A program made the position numbers and the translations under genes. A stretch of 64,000 nucleotides of DNA from Gaetbulibacter sp. S0825 (GTDB lineage Bacteria; Bacteroidota; Bacteroidia; Flavobacteriales; Flavobacteriaceae): the NCBI RefSeq assembly GCF_011777505.1, contig NZ_JAATJT010000001.1, forward strand, positions 62,001 through 126,000, given 5' to 3'. The notes beneath the pieces are model-generated. The model saw only the letters and a program-made list of their open reading frames with translations. It did no database searches and was not told the DNA's origin. Every line of letters begins with the position of its first letter. Position 1 is the first letter of the stretch. This document shows, one piece after another, positions 1-7,433 of this stretch.

Positions 1-61
1 TTCAATTTAAAGTAAGTCACAAAAAATTAGTAACTTAAAGGACAACACTAAATTTAATATT

Positions 62-526
62 ATGGGAATAAAAAGTTTTCAAGGTTCTAGGAGAATGCAA
101 CAAGAGATTGAAACATCTCCTATACAAGTTAAAGATTATATGACCACTAATCTCATCACATTTAAACCAAATCAATCGGTTGAAGAAGTTATTGATTCAC
201 TTATTAAAAATAGAATTTCTGGTGGTCCAGTAGTTAATGAGAATAATGAATTGATTGGTATTATATCAGAAGGTGATTGTATTAAACAGATTAGCGAAAG
301 TAGATATTATAATATGCCTTTAAGTAACAGTTCGGTTGAAAAGCATATGGCAATCAATGTTGAAACTATTGATGGAAACATGAATGTTTTTGACGCAGCT
401 AGTAAATTTTTAGATTCTAAAAGGCGACGTTTTCCAATTGTTGAAAATGGAAAATTAATTGGTCAAATTAGTCAGAAAGATATTTTAAAAGCAGCTTTAA
501 AGCTTAAAGGTCATAACTGGAAATAA
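62..526 (+). CDS. CBS-domain pair protein
   Basis: Small cytosolic protein made almost entirely of two CBS domains, at about residues 20-80 and 88-150. The repeated pattern of a variable stretch, then a hydrophobic VVNENNELIGIISEGD-like strand, is visible, and the second copy ends IGQISQKDIL. CBS pairs bind adenine nucleotides and usually act as regulatory modules. No catalytic domain is attached, so the partner is unknown. An internal Met at residue 12 (MQQEIETSP) is a possible alternative start. It converges with the next gene, with one base between the two stops. The 61 bases before it show no feature. Confidence 0.85.
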   Translation: MGIKSFQGSRRMQQEIETSPIQVKDYMTTNLITFKPNQSVEEVIDSLIKNRISGGPVVNENNELIGIISEGDCIKQISESRYYNMPLSNSSVEKHMAINVETIDGNMNVFDAASKFLDSKRRRFPIVENGKLIGQISQKDILKAALKLKGHNWK

Positions 527-527
527 T

Positions 528-1235
528 TTAAAATCTACTTCTTTTTTCATTCTTCTGTGGAATATCAGTAATTATTAATTTTTCTTTTCCTTCGCTTACA
601 AGTTCTGCAATTTTGGAATAATGGTAGTCTGGTATTGGTTCGCTTAATGTTTTCCATTTAGCAATACCAGCAACTGTAATTTGCTCGCCAATTTCTATAA
701 CTCCTTCCTGGTAACGAAGTGATTTATTAAACCCTAAAAAATTAAGAGGGTCAATATTATAGCTTTTTAAGAGCGATTCAAACTCTGGTGTTGGGTCGTT
801 AAAAGCTCCAGAAGATGTTCTTTTGTCTTTTACCAGATAACTTAAATAATTTTTTGGTGACTGCGAAGGTCTCACTATAACAAAGTCTCCGTTACTATTT
901 ATAAAGAATTCTTGCGTTTTTTCTTCGTCAATCACAGTTTTCCAATGTGAACTTTTTCCTGTGCTTACACGTTTTTCAATTTTAATAGTATAAAATACAC
1001 ACTTTCTTCCACTTAGTGGCGCTATTAATGGCTCTTTTACATGTAGAGCTTTTCCAGTGACTTTAGTAAGTTCGCTAGTTTTTAAACCTGTGGCTGGTTT
1101 TAAAGGGATTTTAGACAACTTCCTTAAAACAACTTGCTTCTTTGAGAAATAATAAGAAAGAAATATTATAGCGCCAACAACTACAATAATTATTGGAATG
1201 ATTATCATTATTTCATTTGAAGAAAGCAATAGCAT
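528..1235 (-). CDS. GIDE-like membrane protein
   Basis: One strong N-terminal membrane segment (about residues 8-28) is followed by a soluble domain. The stretch PLIAPLSGRKCVFYTIKIEK (about residues 70-89) resembles the GIDE/MAPL-type domain (annotated as E3 ubiquitin ligase in Pfam) found in bacterial membrane proteins without a RING finger. A ubiquitin function is not expected in this organism. The role is unknown; membrane or envelope stress is a guess. The protein is likely anchored with the domain in the cytosol. It stands alone between convergent CBS and zinc-ribbon genes. Confidence 0.6.
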   Translation of the reverse strand: MLLLSSNEIMIIIPIIIVVVGAIIFLSYYFSKKQVVLRKLSKIPLKPATGLKTSELTKVTGKALHVKEPLIAPLSGRKCVFYTIKIEKRVSTGKSSHWKTVIDEEKTQEFFINSNGDFVIVRPSQSPKNYLSYLVKDKRTSSGAFNDPTPEFESLLKSYNIDPLNFLGFNKSLRYQEGVIEIGEQITVAGIAKWKTLSEPIPDYHYSKIAELVSEGKEKLIITDIPQKNEKRSRF

Positions 1236-1293
1236 ATTGATGGATTGTTAGTATAATATATTAGCACAAAAATCTTAAGTTATGTTACAAATT

Positions 1294-1644
1294 CTAGGAA
1301 TCCCGTTTTACCAAAGCATAATAGTCATTCTCCAAAGGTAAATAGCCTTGGTCATACACAAAGTAATAAATAGCTCCTGCTTTGGTTGTGTAAATACTTG
1401 TAAAATAGTTAAAATCGAATCCTTTTTCTATCAGTTTAGCACGTGAAGTTCTCGTTTTTTGGTCAGGATTAAGATCTTCAAGAATTCTGTAATTTTTACG
1501 CAATCTATTATTGATGTTACGTATTAAGTTCTTACTATCCTTATTAACTCTATTGTTATAAGAATTTCTGCAGGCATCGCTACAAAACTTTTTATCTATA
1601 CGACCAACTATTTTGTCTCCACATTCTGGACATTGTTTTTTCAT
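1294..1644 (-). CDS. Small zinc-ribbon protein
   Basis: A 116-residue protein starting MKKQCPECGDKI. The four cysteines of CPEC and CSDAC form a treble-clef or zinc-ribbon motif at residues 5-26, followed by a basic, Asn-rich helical part (NRVNKDSKNLIRNINNRLRK) and a C-terminal domain with aromatic residues. The function is not known. DNA or RNA binding is plausible from the basic stretch, but this is inference. A longer reading frame runs upstream into the agmatinase gene; the Met directly before the zinc motif is preferred. It begins 10 bases after the agmatinase stop, so the two are probably cotranscribed. Confidence 0.7.
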   Translation of the reverse strand: MKKQCPECGDKIVGRIDKKFCSDACRNSYNNRVNKDSKNLIRNINNRLRKNYRILEDLNPDQKTRTSRAKLIEKGFDFNYFTSIYTTKAGAIYYFVYDQGYLPLENDYYALVKRDS

Positions 1645-1654
1645 AATTTTAAAT

Positions 1655-2449
1655 TTATTGAAGCATTTTACTAGCAAGCTCTTTAAACAATTTATAAGCC
1701 ACCATAGCTGTAGCATTATTTATATCTCGTTTTGGATTAAGCTCTACGATGTCTGCTCCAACAATTGGAACTTTTATTTGCTGAATAATATCTATTAATT
1801 GCCTTGTACTCATGCCTCCAGGTTCATGATGAGAAATTCCTGGAGCAAACGCTGGGTCCAACACATCGATATCCAATGAAATATACAAAGGTGATTCGAG
1901 CGAATTGATAAAATCTGTGTTAAAATCCTTCATTTCAACGACATTCACGCCAAAACGTTTTGCTTGTTCTTTTTGATGCGTATTAAAGGTTCTTATACCA
2001 ACTTGTGTTAACGAATTTAATGCACCTTTTTCCATGAGTCTTGCAAATGGTGATGCATGCGAATAAGGATTGTTTTCAAAATTGTCATACAAATCGGCAT
2101 GTGCATCCAAATGCAACACATTTAATTTTGAATATTTTTCTGAAAATGCTTCGATAACAGGAAAGGAAATAGAATGATCTCCTCCTAAACTTATTACCTT
2201 GCTCCGATCCTTTACTTCTTTTCTGATCGTTTCTTTAATTCTTTTGTAAGCAGAAGCAACATCAATTTCAGTAAATTCTATATCTCCACAATCTTTATAA
2301 TTTACACTTTCAACTATTTCATTACCAAACTCACAAAATCGATTTGCCGACCCTTCAGTATCCATTAATCGAATATGTTTTGGCGCTAAAGCTGAACCTC
2401 TTAAATAAGATGAGTTGGCATCATAAGGTATTCCTATTAGTTTAAGCAT
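1655..2449 (-). CDS. speB: Agmatinase / ureohydrolase
   Basis: Arginase-fold ureohydrolase of 264 residues. The dimanganese site is intact: GGDHS near residue 90, DAHADLYD near 113 and SLDIDVLDPAFAPG near 195. Length and motifs fit agmatinase (agmatine to putrescine plus urea), although arginase or formiminoglutamase cannot be fully excluded without alignment. The start MLKLIGIPYDANSS is chosen because the longer frame begins with a non-ATG codon and low-complexity residues. A -7 box (TAAATTTG) lies about 60 bases upstream. Arginine decarboxylase, its usual partner, is not adjacent here. Confidence 0.88.
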   Translation of the reverse strand: MLKLIGIPYDANSSYLRGSALAPKHIRLMDTEGSANRFCEFGNEIVESVNYKDCGDIEFTEIDVASAYKRIKETIRKEVKDRSKVISLGGDHSISFPVIEAFSEKYSKLNVLHLDAHADLYDNFENNPYSHASPFARLMEKGALNSLTQVGIRTFNTHQKEQAKRFGVNVVEMKDFNTDFINSLESPLYISLDIDVLDPAFAPGISHHEPGGMSTRQLIDIIQQIKVPIVGADIVELNPKRDINNATAMVAYKLFKELASKMLQ

Positions 2450-2512
2450 GATTTTTTTAATATTTTTTAAATGCCAGTAAATAGGCAACTATTAACAAAG
2501 AGGGGACAGGTA

Positions 2513-2520
2513 CAAATTTA
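2513..2520 (-). promoter_or_regulatory. -7 box upstream of agmatinase
   Basis: TAAATTTG read on the minus strand matches the Bacteroidota -7 consensus TAnnTTTG. No clear -33 TTTG lies at the usual spacing. It would give a leader of roughly 60 bases before the agmatinase ATG. Confidence 0.35.
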
Positions 2521-2663
2521 TTAATGACTAATAATTTATAATAAAAATATGAAAAATAACTCATTCAATTAAAAATTAAAAAAGTCATGCTTTTAAATAC
2601 GTCGTAATATTTTTATATAAAGTATGTGGTATAGAATAGGAAACGCTTGGTGAAGAAAAAAGC

Positions 2664-2688
2664 AAAAAAAAAGCGGGACAAGCCCGCC
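2664..2688 (-). terminator. Rho-independent terminator after small ORF
   Basis: On the minus strand a GCGGG / CCCGC stem with a five-base loop is followed by a long T run (the A run at 2664-2672 on the plus strand). It lies 20 bases after the stop of the 36-codon reading frame and about 215 bases before the agmatinase start, so it must end a transcript that begins in the 2700-3100 region. Confidence 0.75.
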
Positions 2689-2707
2689 TTATACTCTTAA
2701 TATAAAA

Positions 2708-2818
2708 TTACCTAAAACGTCTTTTTAAATTCCAAGTGATAGCACTTGTATTACTAAAGGTTTTCGTTTTAATTCCAGCTTTACTTACCGCTGTTACTCT
2801 GTTATTATTATTATTCAT
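2708..2818 (-). CDS. Putative 36-residue basic small protein
   Basis: ATG followed by 35 codons and TAA on the minus strand. The product begins MNNNNNRVTAVSKAGIK and ends with a basic tail ITWNLKRRFR. It has no cysteines, no membrane segment, and nine Lys or Arg residues. The main support is context: a strong terminator sits 20 bases downstream and nothing else in this gap could use it. The product is not recognised. It could be a small basic regulator or ribosome-associated peptide, or the transcript could act as RNA and the frame be chance. Confidence 0.4.
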   Translation of the reverse strand: MNNNNNRVTAVSKAGIKTKTFSNTSAITWNLKRRFR

Positions 2819-3242
2819 TACAATTTTTTCATTTTAATTTATGAGCCTGCAAAATTAGTCATATTTTTAATAATTGAAGCTTTTTTATTATCTAAATTTA
2901 GAATAAATAAACTAAAATACGGAAAACCCTTATAAACAAAAGGATTCAAGAATAAAATATTTTCGTTTTCAAGTCATTAAATTGTTTAAAACATAGATTT
3001 TTATAAAAAAAATGAAAGAAATTTCATAAAATTAAAAGCTTGAATTGTTCAAAAAATTCTAGTTGCGGCTAATAATTTGTTTAAAATGCAATTGAATTAT
3101 TCGTTTACAAACGACTACAAGCATTTACAAACGATTTTAAATGTGTAATAACCGACTAATATTTTGTAGGTGTCGCATCTTTGCAATGTCGAAACATAAA
3201 AGCTCGATAGTATTAACTGTTTAACACGAAAAATTTAAAATT
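2819..3242. other. AT-rich intergenic region upstream of ssb, with direct repeats
   Basis: No gene seen. The region holds the start side of the 36-codon minus-strand frame and the leader of the SSB gene. Two exact direct copies of TTTACAAACGA lie at 3104-3114 and 3124-3134, exactly 20 bases apart. The first copy is also part of an inverted repeat TCGTTT-AC-AAACGA (3101-3114). A weak -7 box (CATCTTTG, 3186-3193) lies about 50 bases before the SSB start. Confidence 0.5.
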
Positions 3243-3575
3243 ATGAACTCATTAAGAAACAAAGTACAGTTGATTGGAAACCTTGGGAACGAGCCAGAAA
3301 TTATCAATCTAGACTCAGGAAAAACATTGGCAAAATTCGCAATCGCAACCAACGAAAGTTACAAAAATGCTAGCGGTGAAAAAATTACAGATACGCAGTG
3401 GCACAATGTAGTTGCTTGGGGGAAAACGGCTCAAATCATTGAGAAATATGTTACCAAAGGAAAAGAAGTTGCTATTGAAGGTAAATTAACCTCAAGAAGT
3501 TATGATGATAAGGATGGCAACAAAAGATATATTACCGAAGTTGTATGCAATGAATTACTAATGTTGGGCAAATAA
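3243..3575 (+). CDS. ssb: Single-stranded DNA-binding protein, short form
   Basis: A 110-residue OB-fold SSB beginning MNSLRNKVQLIGNLG, with the conserved W in TQWHNVVAWGKTA and the TEVVC strand. It binds single-stranded DNA, probably as a tetramer. It ends directly after the OB fold (NELLMLGK) and lacks the Pro/Gly-rich linker and the acidic Asp-Phe-Pro-Phe-like tail that recruits repair and replication proteins. Chromosomal SSBs are usually longer, so this is probably an accessory paralogue. It is a single-gene unit: a long AT-rich upstream region with direct repeats and a strong terminator immediately after. Confidence 0.9.
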   Translation: MNSLRNKVQLIGNLGNEPEIINLDSGKTLAKFAIATNESYKNASGEKITDTQWHNVVAWGKTAQIIEKYVTKGKEVAIEGKLTSRSYDDKDGNKRYITEVVCNELLMLGK

Positions 3576-3596
3576 ACTTAGCATTGCATTAAATAT

Positions 3597-3629
3597 AAAA
3601 GCCGTCAAATTTGACGGCTTTATTTTTTT
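3597..3629. terminator. Terminator after ssb
   Basis: Perfect inverted repeat GCCGTCAAA/TTTGACGGC (3601-3618), extended by flanking A and T runs and followed on the plus strand by TATTTTTTTA. The A tract upstream lets it work in both directions, so it would also stop minus-strand transcription from the remnant at 3651-3786. Confidence 0.85.
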
Positions 3630-3650
3630 ATTTTGAACTTAATCTTAAGA

Positions 3651-3786
3651 TTATTTCCAATTAGCAAATGGGCTATTAGCCAACATAGAATTATAATATT
3701 TGTCTTGACCAGTAACTTCCTCTCCTAGCCTTTGAGGTTTTAAAAAAATCCTCATCTCCAGAGTCCAGTTCAATTCCTTGAACCAT
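3651..3786 (-). pseudogene. Frameshifted small-gene remnant
   Basis: Two minus-strand frames read as one protein-like sequence broken by a one-base shift in an A/T homopolymer near 3747. The upstream part starts at ATG 3786 (MVQGIELDSGDEDFF). The downstream part reads QRLGEEVTGQDKYYNSML and ends ANSPFANWK then TAA at 3651. Before the ATG the same frame stays open for about 25 more codons, including a cysteine-rich FDVSCFCCKLN. The family is not recognised. A sequencing error in the homopolymer would turn this into an intact small gene. Confidence 0.3.
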
Positions 3787-3864
3787 ATTTAATTTACAAC
3801 AAAAACAACTTACATCAAACAAAGGTTTAATATCTCTTTTTAAATAGCCATTAAAAATTAGTAT

Positions 3865-3881
3865 TATATTTGAAAAATATA
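3865..3881 (+). promoter_or_regulatory. -7 box and inverted repeat before the Rrf2 gene
   Basis: TATATTTG (3865-3872) matches the TAnnTTTG -7 box, 17 bases before the ATG. It is embedded in a perfect inverted repeat TATATTT-GAA-AAATATA covering the predicted start of transcription. That placement would suit autorepression by the encoded Rrf2 protein. This is inference. Confidence 0.35.
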
Positions 3882-3888
3882 ACCTATT

Positions 3889-4341
3889 ATGCTTACAAAC
3901 GCCACCAAAATTGCTATTCGAGCTACACTATACCTAGCAATGTTCTCTAATGAGACAAAAAAACTAGGTGTTAAGCATATTGCTGAAACGTTGGAAATAC
4001 CACGACCATTCTTAGCAAAATTATTACAGAAGCTAAATAAAAGTGATATTGTCTCTTCTACAAAAGGGCCTCATGGTGGTTTTTATTTAAACGAAATAAA
4101 CACTAAAAAAAGGGTTTGGGATATTATTGTTTGCATTGATAATCCGGATCGTTTTAGCCAATGCTTTTTAGGACTTGCTGAATGTAGTGACGAAAACCCT
4201 TGTCCTGTACATTTTACTGTTGCCCCTTTTAAGAAAAAGATTTTGAACGATTTTAAAGGTAAAACCATTGCTCAGTTTGCTAATGAAATTAAAAACTCCG
4301 ATAAGATTATTATATCTTTAAAAGACTTATTTCTAGACTAG
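3889..4341 (+). CDS. Rrf2-family iron-sulfur regulator
   Basis: A 150-residue winged-helix protein of the Rrf2 family (IscR, NsrR). The recognition helix region is IPRPFLAKLLQKLNKSDIV, the wing is KGPHGGFYL, and the cysteines at about 92, 99 and 105 (QCFLGLAEC...NPC) match the three-Cys pattern that holds an Fe-S cluster. It converges on a norE/norF-like pair with 9 bases between stops. An NsrR-like role, sensing nitric oxide, is therefore plausible by context but not proven. An IscR-like role is less likely because no isc or suf genes are near. Confidence 0.85.
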   Translation: MLTNATKIAIRATLYLAMFSNETKKLGVKHIAETLEIPRPFLAKLLQKLNKSDIVSSTKGPHGGFYLNEINTKKRVWDIIVCIDNPDRFSQCFLGLAECSDENPCPVHFTVAPFKKKILNDFKGKTIAQFANEIKNSDKIIISLKDLFLD

Positions 4342-4350
4342 AATAAACCG

Positions 4351-4584
4351 TTAAAATTGTAATAATATAATTGTGGTGAACAAGAGTAAAAAAATCAGCA
4401 CACTTGCTTTCCAAAAAACATGTGCTTTTTTCATTTCCATAAAATAAAAAGACACGCCTATAAATTTTAACACCGCTAAAATTAGTATTGCCACAACAGT
4501 AAAACTTTCATTAGCACTTGAAATAATTGCAGTAACAATTGTAAGTATTATTAATACACCTAATGTTATTAGTAGTTTTTTCAT
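4351..4584 (-). CDS. norF: Cytochrome oxidase subunit IV / NorF-like protein
   Basis: A 77-residue membrane protein with three hydrophobic segments (about 4-22, 27-49, 56-76), matching the prokaryotic cytochrome c oxidase subunit IV/NorF family. NorF-type proteins are accessory to nitric oxide reductase or to haem-copper oxidases. It starts one base after the upstream norE-like gene ends, so the two form an operon. The catalytic NorB or oxidase subunit I is not in the window. Confidence 0.7.
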   Translation of the reverse strand: MKKLLITLGVLIILTIVTAIISSANESFTVVAILILAVLKFIGVSFYFMEMKKAHVFWKASVLIFLLLFTTIILLQF

Positions 4585-4585
4585 A

Positions 4586-5167
4586 CTAAAAGAGTAAATA
4601 GATTATAGGAAATAGTAATAGCCAAATTAAGTCGCACATATGCCAAAAGGCAGCACTTGCCTCAACATCTTCTAATTTTGTTGTTGAATTAGTTTTACTA
4701 AGTCCAAAATAAACAGAAGCCAAAATAACTAAGCCAACAATTACATGAACTACATGAAATAAAGTAAGCATCCAATAGTATTTGAAAAACGTATTATAAC
4801 CAATGTTAAATCCTGCATCAATCTTATCAAAATATTCATAGCCTTTTAGTGCTAAAAACAATAAACCACCAAGCATGGTGAGTTTTAAAAATAGCTTTGT
4901 TTTGTCTAGTTTTTGTTGTTTTAGATTATGAACAGACACAGCCATAAAAAAACCGCTTACAATTAAAAAAAAAGTATTAACAACTCCTATGGTTGAGTTT
5001 AAATATAGTCTCGATTCATGAAATAATTCGGGTGCTTCTTTACTACTGTAAACCATTGCAATTAGTGCAATACCAAAAGTAAAAAGCTCTAAAAAAATAA
5101 TAATCCACAATAAAATCCCACCTGGTGGATAGTAAATGTTTTTATAGGATATTGTATCACTTTTCAT
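4586..5167 (-). CDS. norE: Cytochrome oxidase subunit III / NorE-like protein
   Basis: A 193-residue protein with about five membrane helices. The family pattern is clear: PGGILLWIIIFLELFTFG at the N-terminus, FHVVHVIVG in the middle, and a terminal FWHMCDLIWLLLFPIIYLLF. It is shorter than a full aa3 subunit III and fits the NorE-type group found with nitric oxide reductase. It leads a two-gene unit with the NorF-like protein. The upstream region has a -7 box, a CRP/FNR-like palindrome near -41 and a second inverted repeat over the start point. This suggests control by oxygen or nitrogen oxides. Confidence 0.75.
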   Translation of the reverse strand: MKSDTISYKNIYYPPGGILLWIIIFLELFTFGIALIAMVYSSKEAPELFHESRLYLNSTIGVVNTFFLIVSGFFMAVSVHNLKQQKLDKTKLFLKLTMLGGLLFLALKGYEYFDKIDAGFNIGYNTFFKYYWMLTLFHVVHVIVGLVILASVYFGLSKTNSTTKLEDVEASAAFWHMCDLIWLLLFPIIYLLF

Positions 5168-5184
5168 AATACACTTAGATATTT

Positions 5185-5200
5185 AGGATAAAAATATCCT
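5185..5200. promoter_or_regulatory. Inverted repeat at the norE start point
   Basis: Perfect inverted repeat AGGATA-AAAA-TATCCT. It lies between the -7 box (5201-5208, minus strand) and the norE ATG, covering the predicted transcription start. A repressor bound here would block initiation. The convergent Rrf2 regulator is the local candidate, by inference. Confidence 0.4.
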
Positions 5201-5208
5201 CAAATGTA
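5201..5208 (-). promoter_or_regulatory. -7 box of norE promoter
   Basis: TACATTTG on the minus strand matches TAnnTTTG exactly. There is no TTTG at the normal -33 distance, as expected for an activator-dependent promoter. The predicted start point is near 5197. Confidence 0.5.
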
Positions 5209-5226
5209 ATATGATGCATTATTATA

Positions 5227-5248
5227 TGATATGACAAATGTCATATCA
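5227..5248. promoter_or_regulatory. CRP/FNR-type palindrome upstream of norE
   Basis: A 22-bp perfect palindrome made of TGATATGAC, a four-base AAAT spacer and GTCATATCA. The TGAC-N4-GTCA arrangement is that of CRP/FNR-superfamily sites. Its centre is about 40-41 bases upstream of the predicted start point, the usual position of a class II activator. No CRP/FNR gene lies in the window. Confidence 0.5.
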
Positions 5249-5272
5249 CATAACTCTTAATCCTGAAAAAGA

Positions 5273-7336
5273 TTAACTAATACTTAAACCATTTGAAACC
5301 TTGTCATGCTCATCAGGACTAACAAACATAAGATTCCCAGATTCGTCTTCGGTCATTAAAATCATACCTTGACTTTCAACACCACGTAATACTCTAGGAG
5401 CAAGATTTACTAGCACAGTTACTTTTTTTCCTATCACTTCTTCTGGAGAAAAACTTTCAGCTATTCCAGAGACAATAGTTCTGGTGTCAAATCCTGTATC
5501 TACTTTTAATACCAATAGCTTTTTGGTTTTTGGCATTTTTGTAGCTTCTAAGATTGTGCCAACACGAATATCCAATTTTGAGAAGTCATCAAAAGTGATT
5601 TCGTCTTTTTGTGGTTCTACCTTTTTCTTAGCTGCTTCGTTAGCTTTTTTACTTGCCTCAAGCTTATCTAATTGAAATTGCACATCCTTATCTTCAATTT
5701 TAGTAAATAATAATTCTGCTTTTCCAATAGTATGATTAGCTGGAAGTAGTTCTAGGACTTCTGAAATACTATTCCATGTAGATGCTTCGACAAGCTCAGA
5801 ATGACAAAGAATGTCTTTAAGTTTTTTAGATGTAAAAGGCAAAAACGGTTCGCTCAATATGGCTAATGCTGAAGCGATTTGTAACGCTACATACATGATA
5901 GTTTGCACACGAGCGTCGTCTTCTTTTATAACTTTCCAAGGTTCTTCATCTGCCAAGTACTTATTACCAAGTCTTGCCAAATTCATTAATTCTTGACTTG
6001 CCTCTCTAAAGCGATAACGCTCAATAGAGCTTGCTATAACCGCTGGAAATGCTTTTAGTGTTGCTAAGGTTTCTTCATCAATTGCCGAAAACTCATTTGG
6101 CTGTGGCACAACACCTTCATAATACTTATTGGTAAGCACTACCACTCTATTAATAAAGTTTCCAAAAATGGCAACTAACTCATTATTATTCCTTGCTTGA
6201 AAATCTTTCCAAGTAAAATCGTTATCCTTAGTTTCTGGCGCATTTGCCGTTAAAGCATATCGCAACACATCTTGCTTATCTGGAAATTCTTGCAAATATT
6301 CATGCAACCAAACTGCCCAGTTTTTAGAAGTTGATAATTTATTGCCTTCTAAATTTAAAAACTCATTTGCAGGAACATTGTTAGGCAAAATGTAACTACC
6401 TTCTGCTTTTAACATTGCTGGGAATATGATGCAATGAAATACAATGTTATCTTTTCCAATAAAGTGCAACAGTTTCGTGTTTTCATCTTTCCAATAAGGC
6501 TCCCAGTCTTTCCCTTCACGTTCAGCCCATTCTTTTGTTGCAGAAATATAACCTATTGGTGCGTCAAACCACACATACAACACTTTACCTTCGCCACCTT
6601 CAACTGGAACTGGAATTCCCCAATCCAAATCACGTGTGACTGCTCTTGGTCTAAGTCCATCATCAATCCATGATTTACATTGTCCGTAAACGTTCGATTT
6701 CCAATCTTTTTTATGACCAACTAGAATCCATTCTTTTAAAAAGGCTTCATGTTTATCTAAAGGTAAAAACCAATGCTTAGTTTCCTTTAATGTTGGCGTT
6801 GCTCCTGTAATAGCAGATTTCGGATTTATCAAATCGGTCGCATTATGACTTGTGCCACAGTTTTCGCATTGGTCGCCATAACTTTCTTCATTACCACATT
6901 TTGGGCAAGTACCAATCACAAACCTATCTGCTAAAAATTGATTTGCTTCAGCATCATATAACTGTTCTGTTACCTCTTCAACAAACTCTCCTTTATCATA
7001 TAAGGTTTTAAAAAAATCTGATGCAGTGTCATGATGAATCTTTGCAGTTGTCCTTGAATAATTATCAAAAGAAATTCCGAAATCTAAAAAAGACTGCTTA
7101 ATTATGGCATGATATTTATCGACTATATCCTGAGGTGTGACACCTTCTTTTTTAGCCTTAATAGTAATTGGAACACCATGTTCGTCACTACCACAAATAA
7201 ATGCCACATCTTTACCTTGAAGACGTTGATAGCGTGCATAAATATCTGCTGGCACATAAACACCTGCTAAATGACCAATATGAATTGGGCCATTAGTATA
7301 AGGTAAAGCCGCAGTTATTGTATATCTTTTAGACAT
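5273..7336 (-). CDS. metG: Methionyl-tRNA synthetase
   Basis: A 687-residue class I synthetase charging tRNA-Met. The HIGH signature ([10 protein letters not shown]), a zinc knuckle (CPKC..CENC near 145-165), the KMSKS variant KLSTSK, and a C-terminal EMAPII/Trbp111 tRNA-binding domain ([10 protein letters not shown], about 585-687) are all present. The start [20 protein letters not shown] is chosen because a -7 box lies at 7358-7365 and the longer frame would begin upstream of it with TTG. Between the anticodon-binding part and the linker, residues [10 protein letters not shown] come from an in-frame dispersed repeat element (5783-5807). Confidence 0.97.
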   Translation of the reverse strand: MSKRYTITAALPYTNGPIHIGHLAGVYVPADIYARYQRLQGKDVAFICGSDEHGVPITIKAKKEGVTPQDIVDKYHAIIKQSFLDFGISFDNYSRTTAKIHHDTASDFFKTLYDKGEFVEEVTEQLYDAEANQFLADRFVIGTCPKCGNEESYGDQCENCGTSHNATDLINPKSAITGATPTLKETKHWFLPLDKHEAFLKEWILVGHKKDWKSNVYGQCKSWIDDGLRPRAVTRDLDWGIPVPVEGGEGKVLYVWFDAPIGYISATKEWAEREGKDWEPYWKDENTKLLHFIGKDNIVFHCIIFPAMLKAEGSYILPNNVPANEFLNLEGNKLSTSKNWAVWLHEYLQEFPDKQDVLRYALTANAPETKDNDFTWKDFQARNNNELVAIFGNFINRVVVLTNKYYEGVVPQPNEFSAIDEETLATLKAFPAVIASSIERYRFREASQELMNLARLGNKYLADEEPWKVIKEDDARVQTIMYVALQIASALAILSEPFLPFTSKKLKDILCHSELVEASTWNSISEVLELLPANHTIGKAELLFTKIEDKDVQFQLDKLEASKKANEAAKKKVEPQKDEITFDDFSKLDIRVGTILEATKMPKTKKLLVLKVDTGFDTRTIVSGIAESFSPEEVIGKKVTVLVNLAPRVLRGVESQGMILMTEDESGNLMFVSPDEHDKVSNGLSIS
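5783..5807 (+). repeat. TTCGAC-type dispersed repeat inside metG
   Basis: Reads TGCTTCGACAAGCTCAGAAT followed by GACAA on the plus strand. It contains the GCTT-CGAC-AAGC mini-hairpin. It is translated in frame from the minus strand as CHSELVEAS within MetG. It shares the pattern TTCGAC..GCTCA..TGACA with copies near 8889, 12718, 19986 and 25171. Confidence 0.7.
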
Positions 7337-7357
7337 CATTTTTTCTTTTTGGAGGCA

Positions 7358-7365
7358 CAAAAATA
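7358..7365 (-). promoter_or_regulatory. -7 box of metG
   Basis: TATTTTTG on the minus strand fits TAnnTTTG. It gives a leader of about 18 bases and supports the metG start at 7336 or 7339. No good -33 TTTG is seen. Confidence 0.4.
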
Positions 7366-7433
7366 CACAATTTGTCAACCTTTAAGAAACCAAATTAATT
7401 AGAACTTCGTTATATTTACCAAAAGCCTCTTAT

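Noticed and set aside
1645-1716. Extended N-terminus of the zinc-ribbon protein
   Set aside because: It lies inside the agmatinase coding region and has no conserved features; the Met before the zinc motif fits better.
2664-2818. Toxin-antitoxin pair for the 36-codon frame
   Set aside because: No partner gene or antisense RNA can be seen, and the peptide is not hydrophobic.
4083-4268. Minus-strand frame inside the Rrf2 gene
   Set aside because: It overlaps the Fe-S cysteine region of a conserved regulator and shows no protein-like features.
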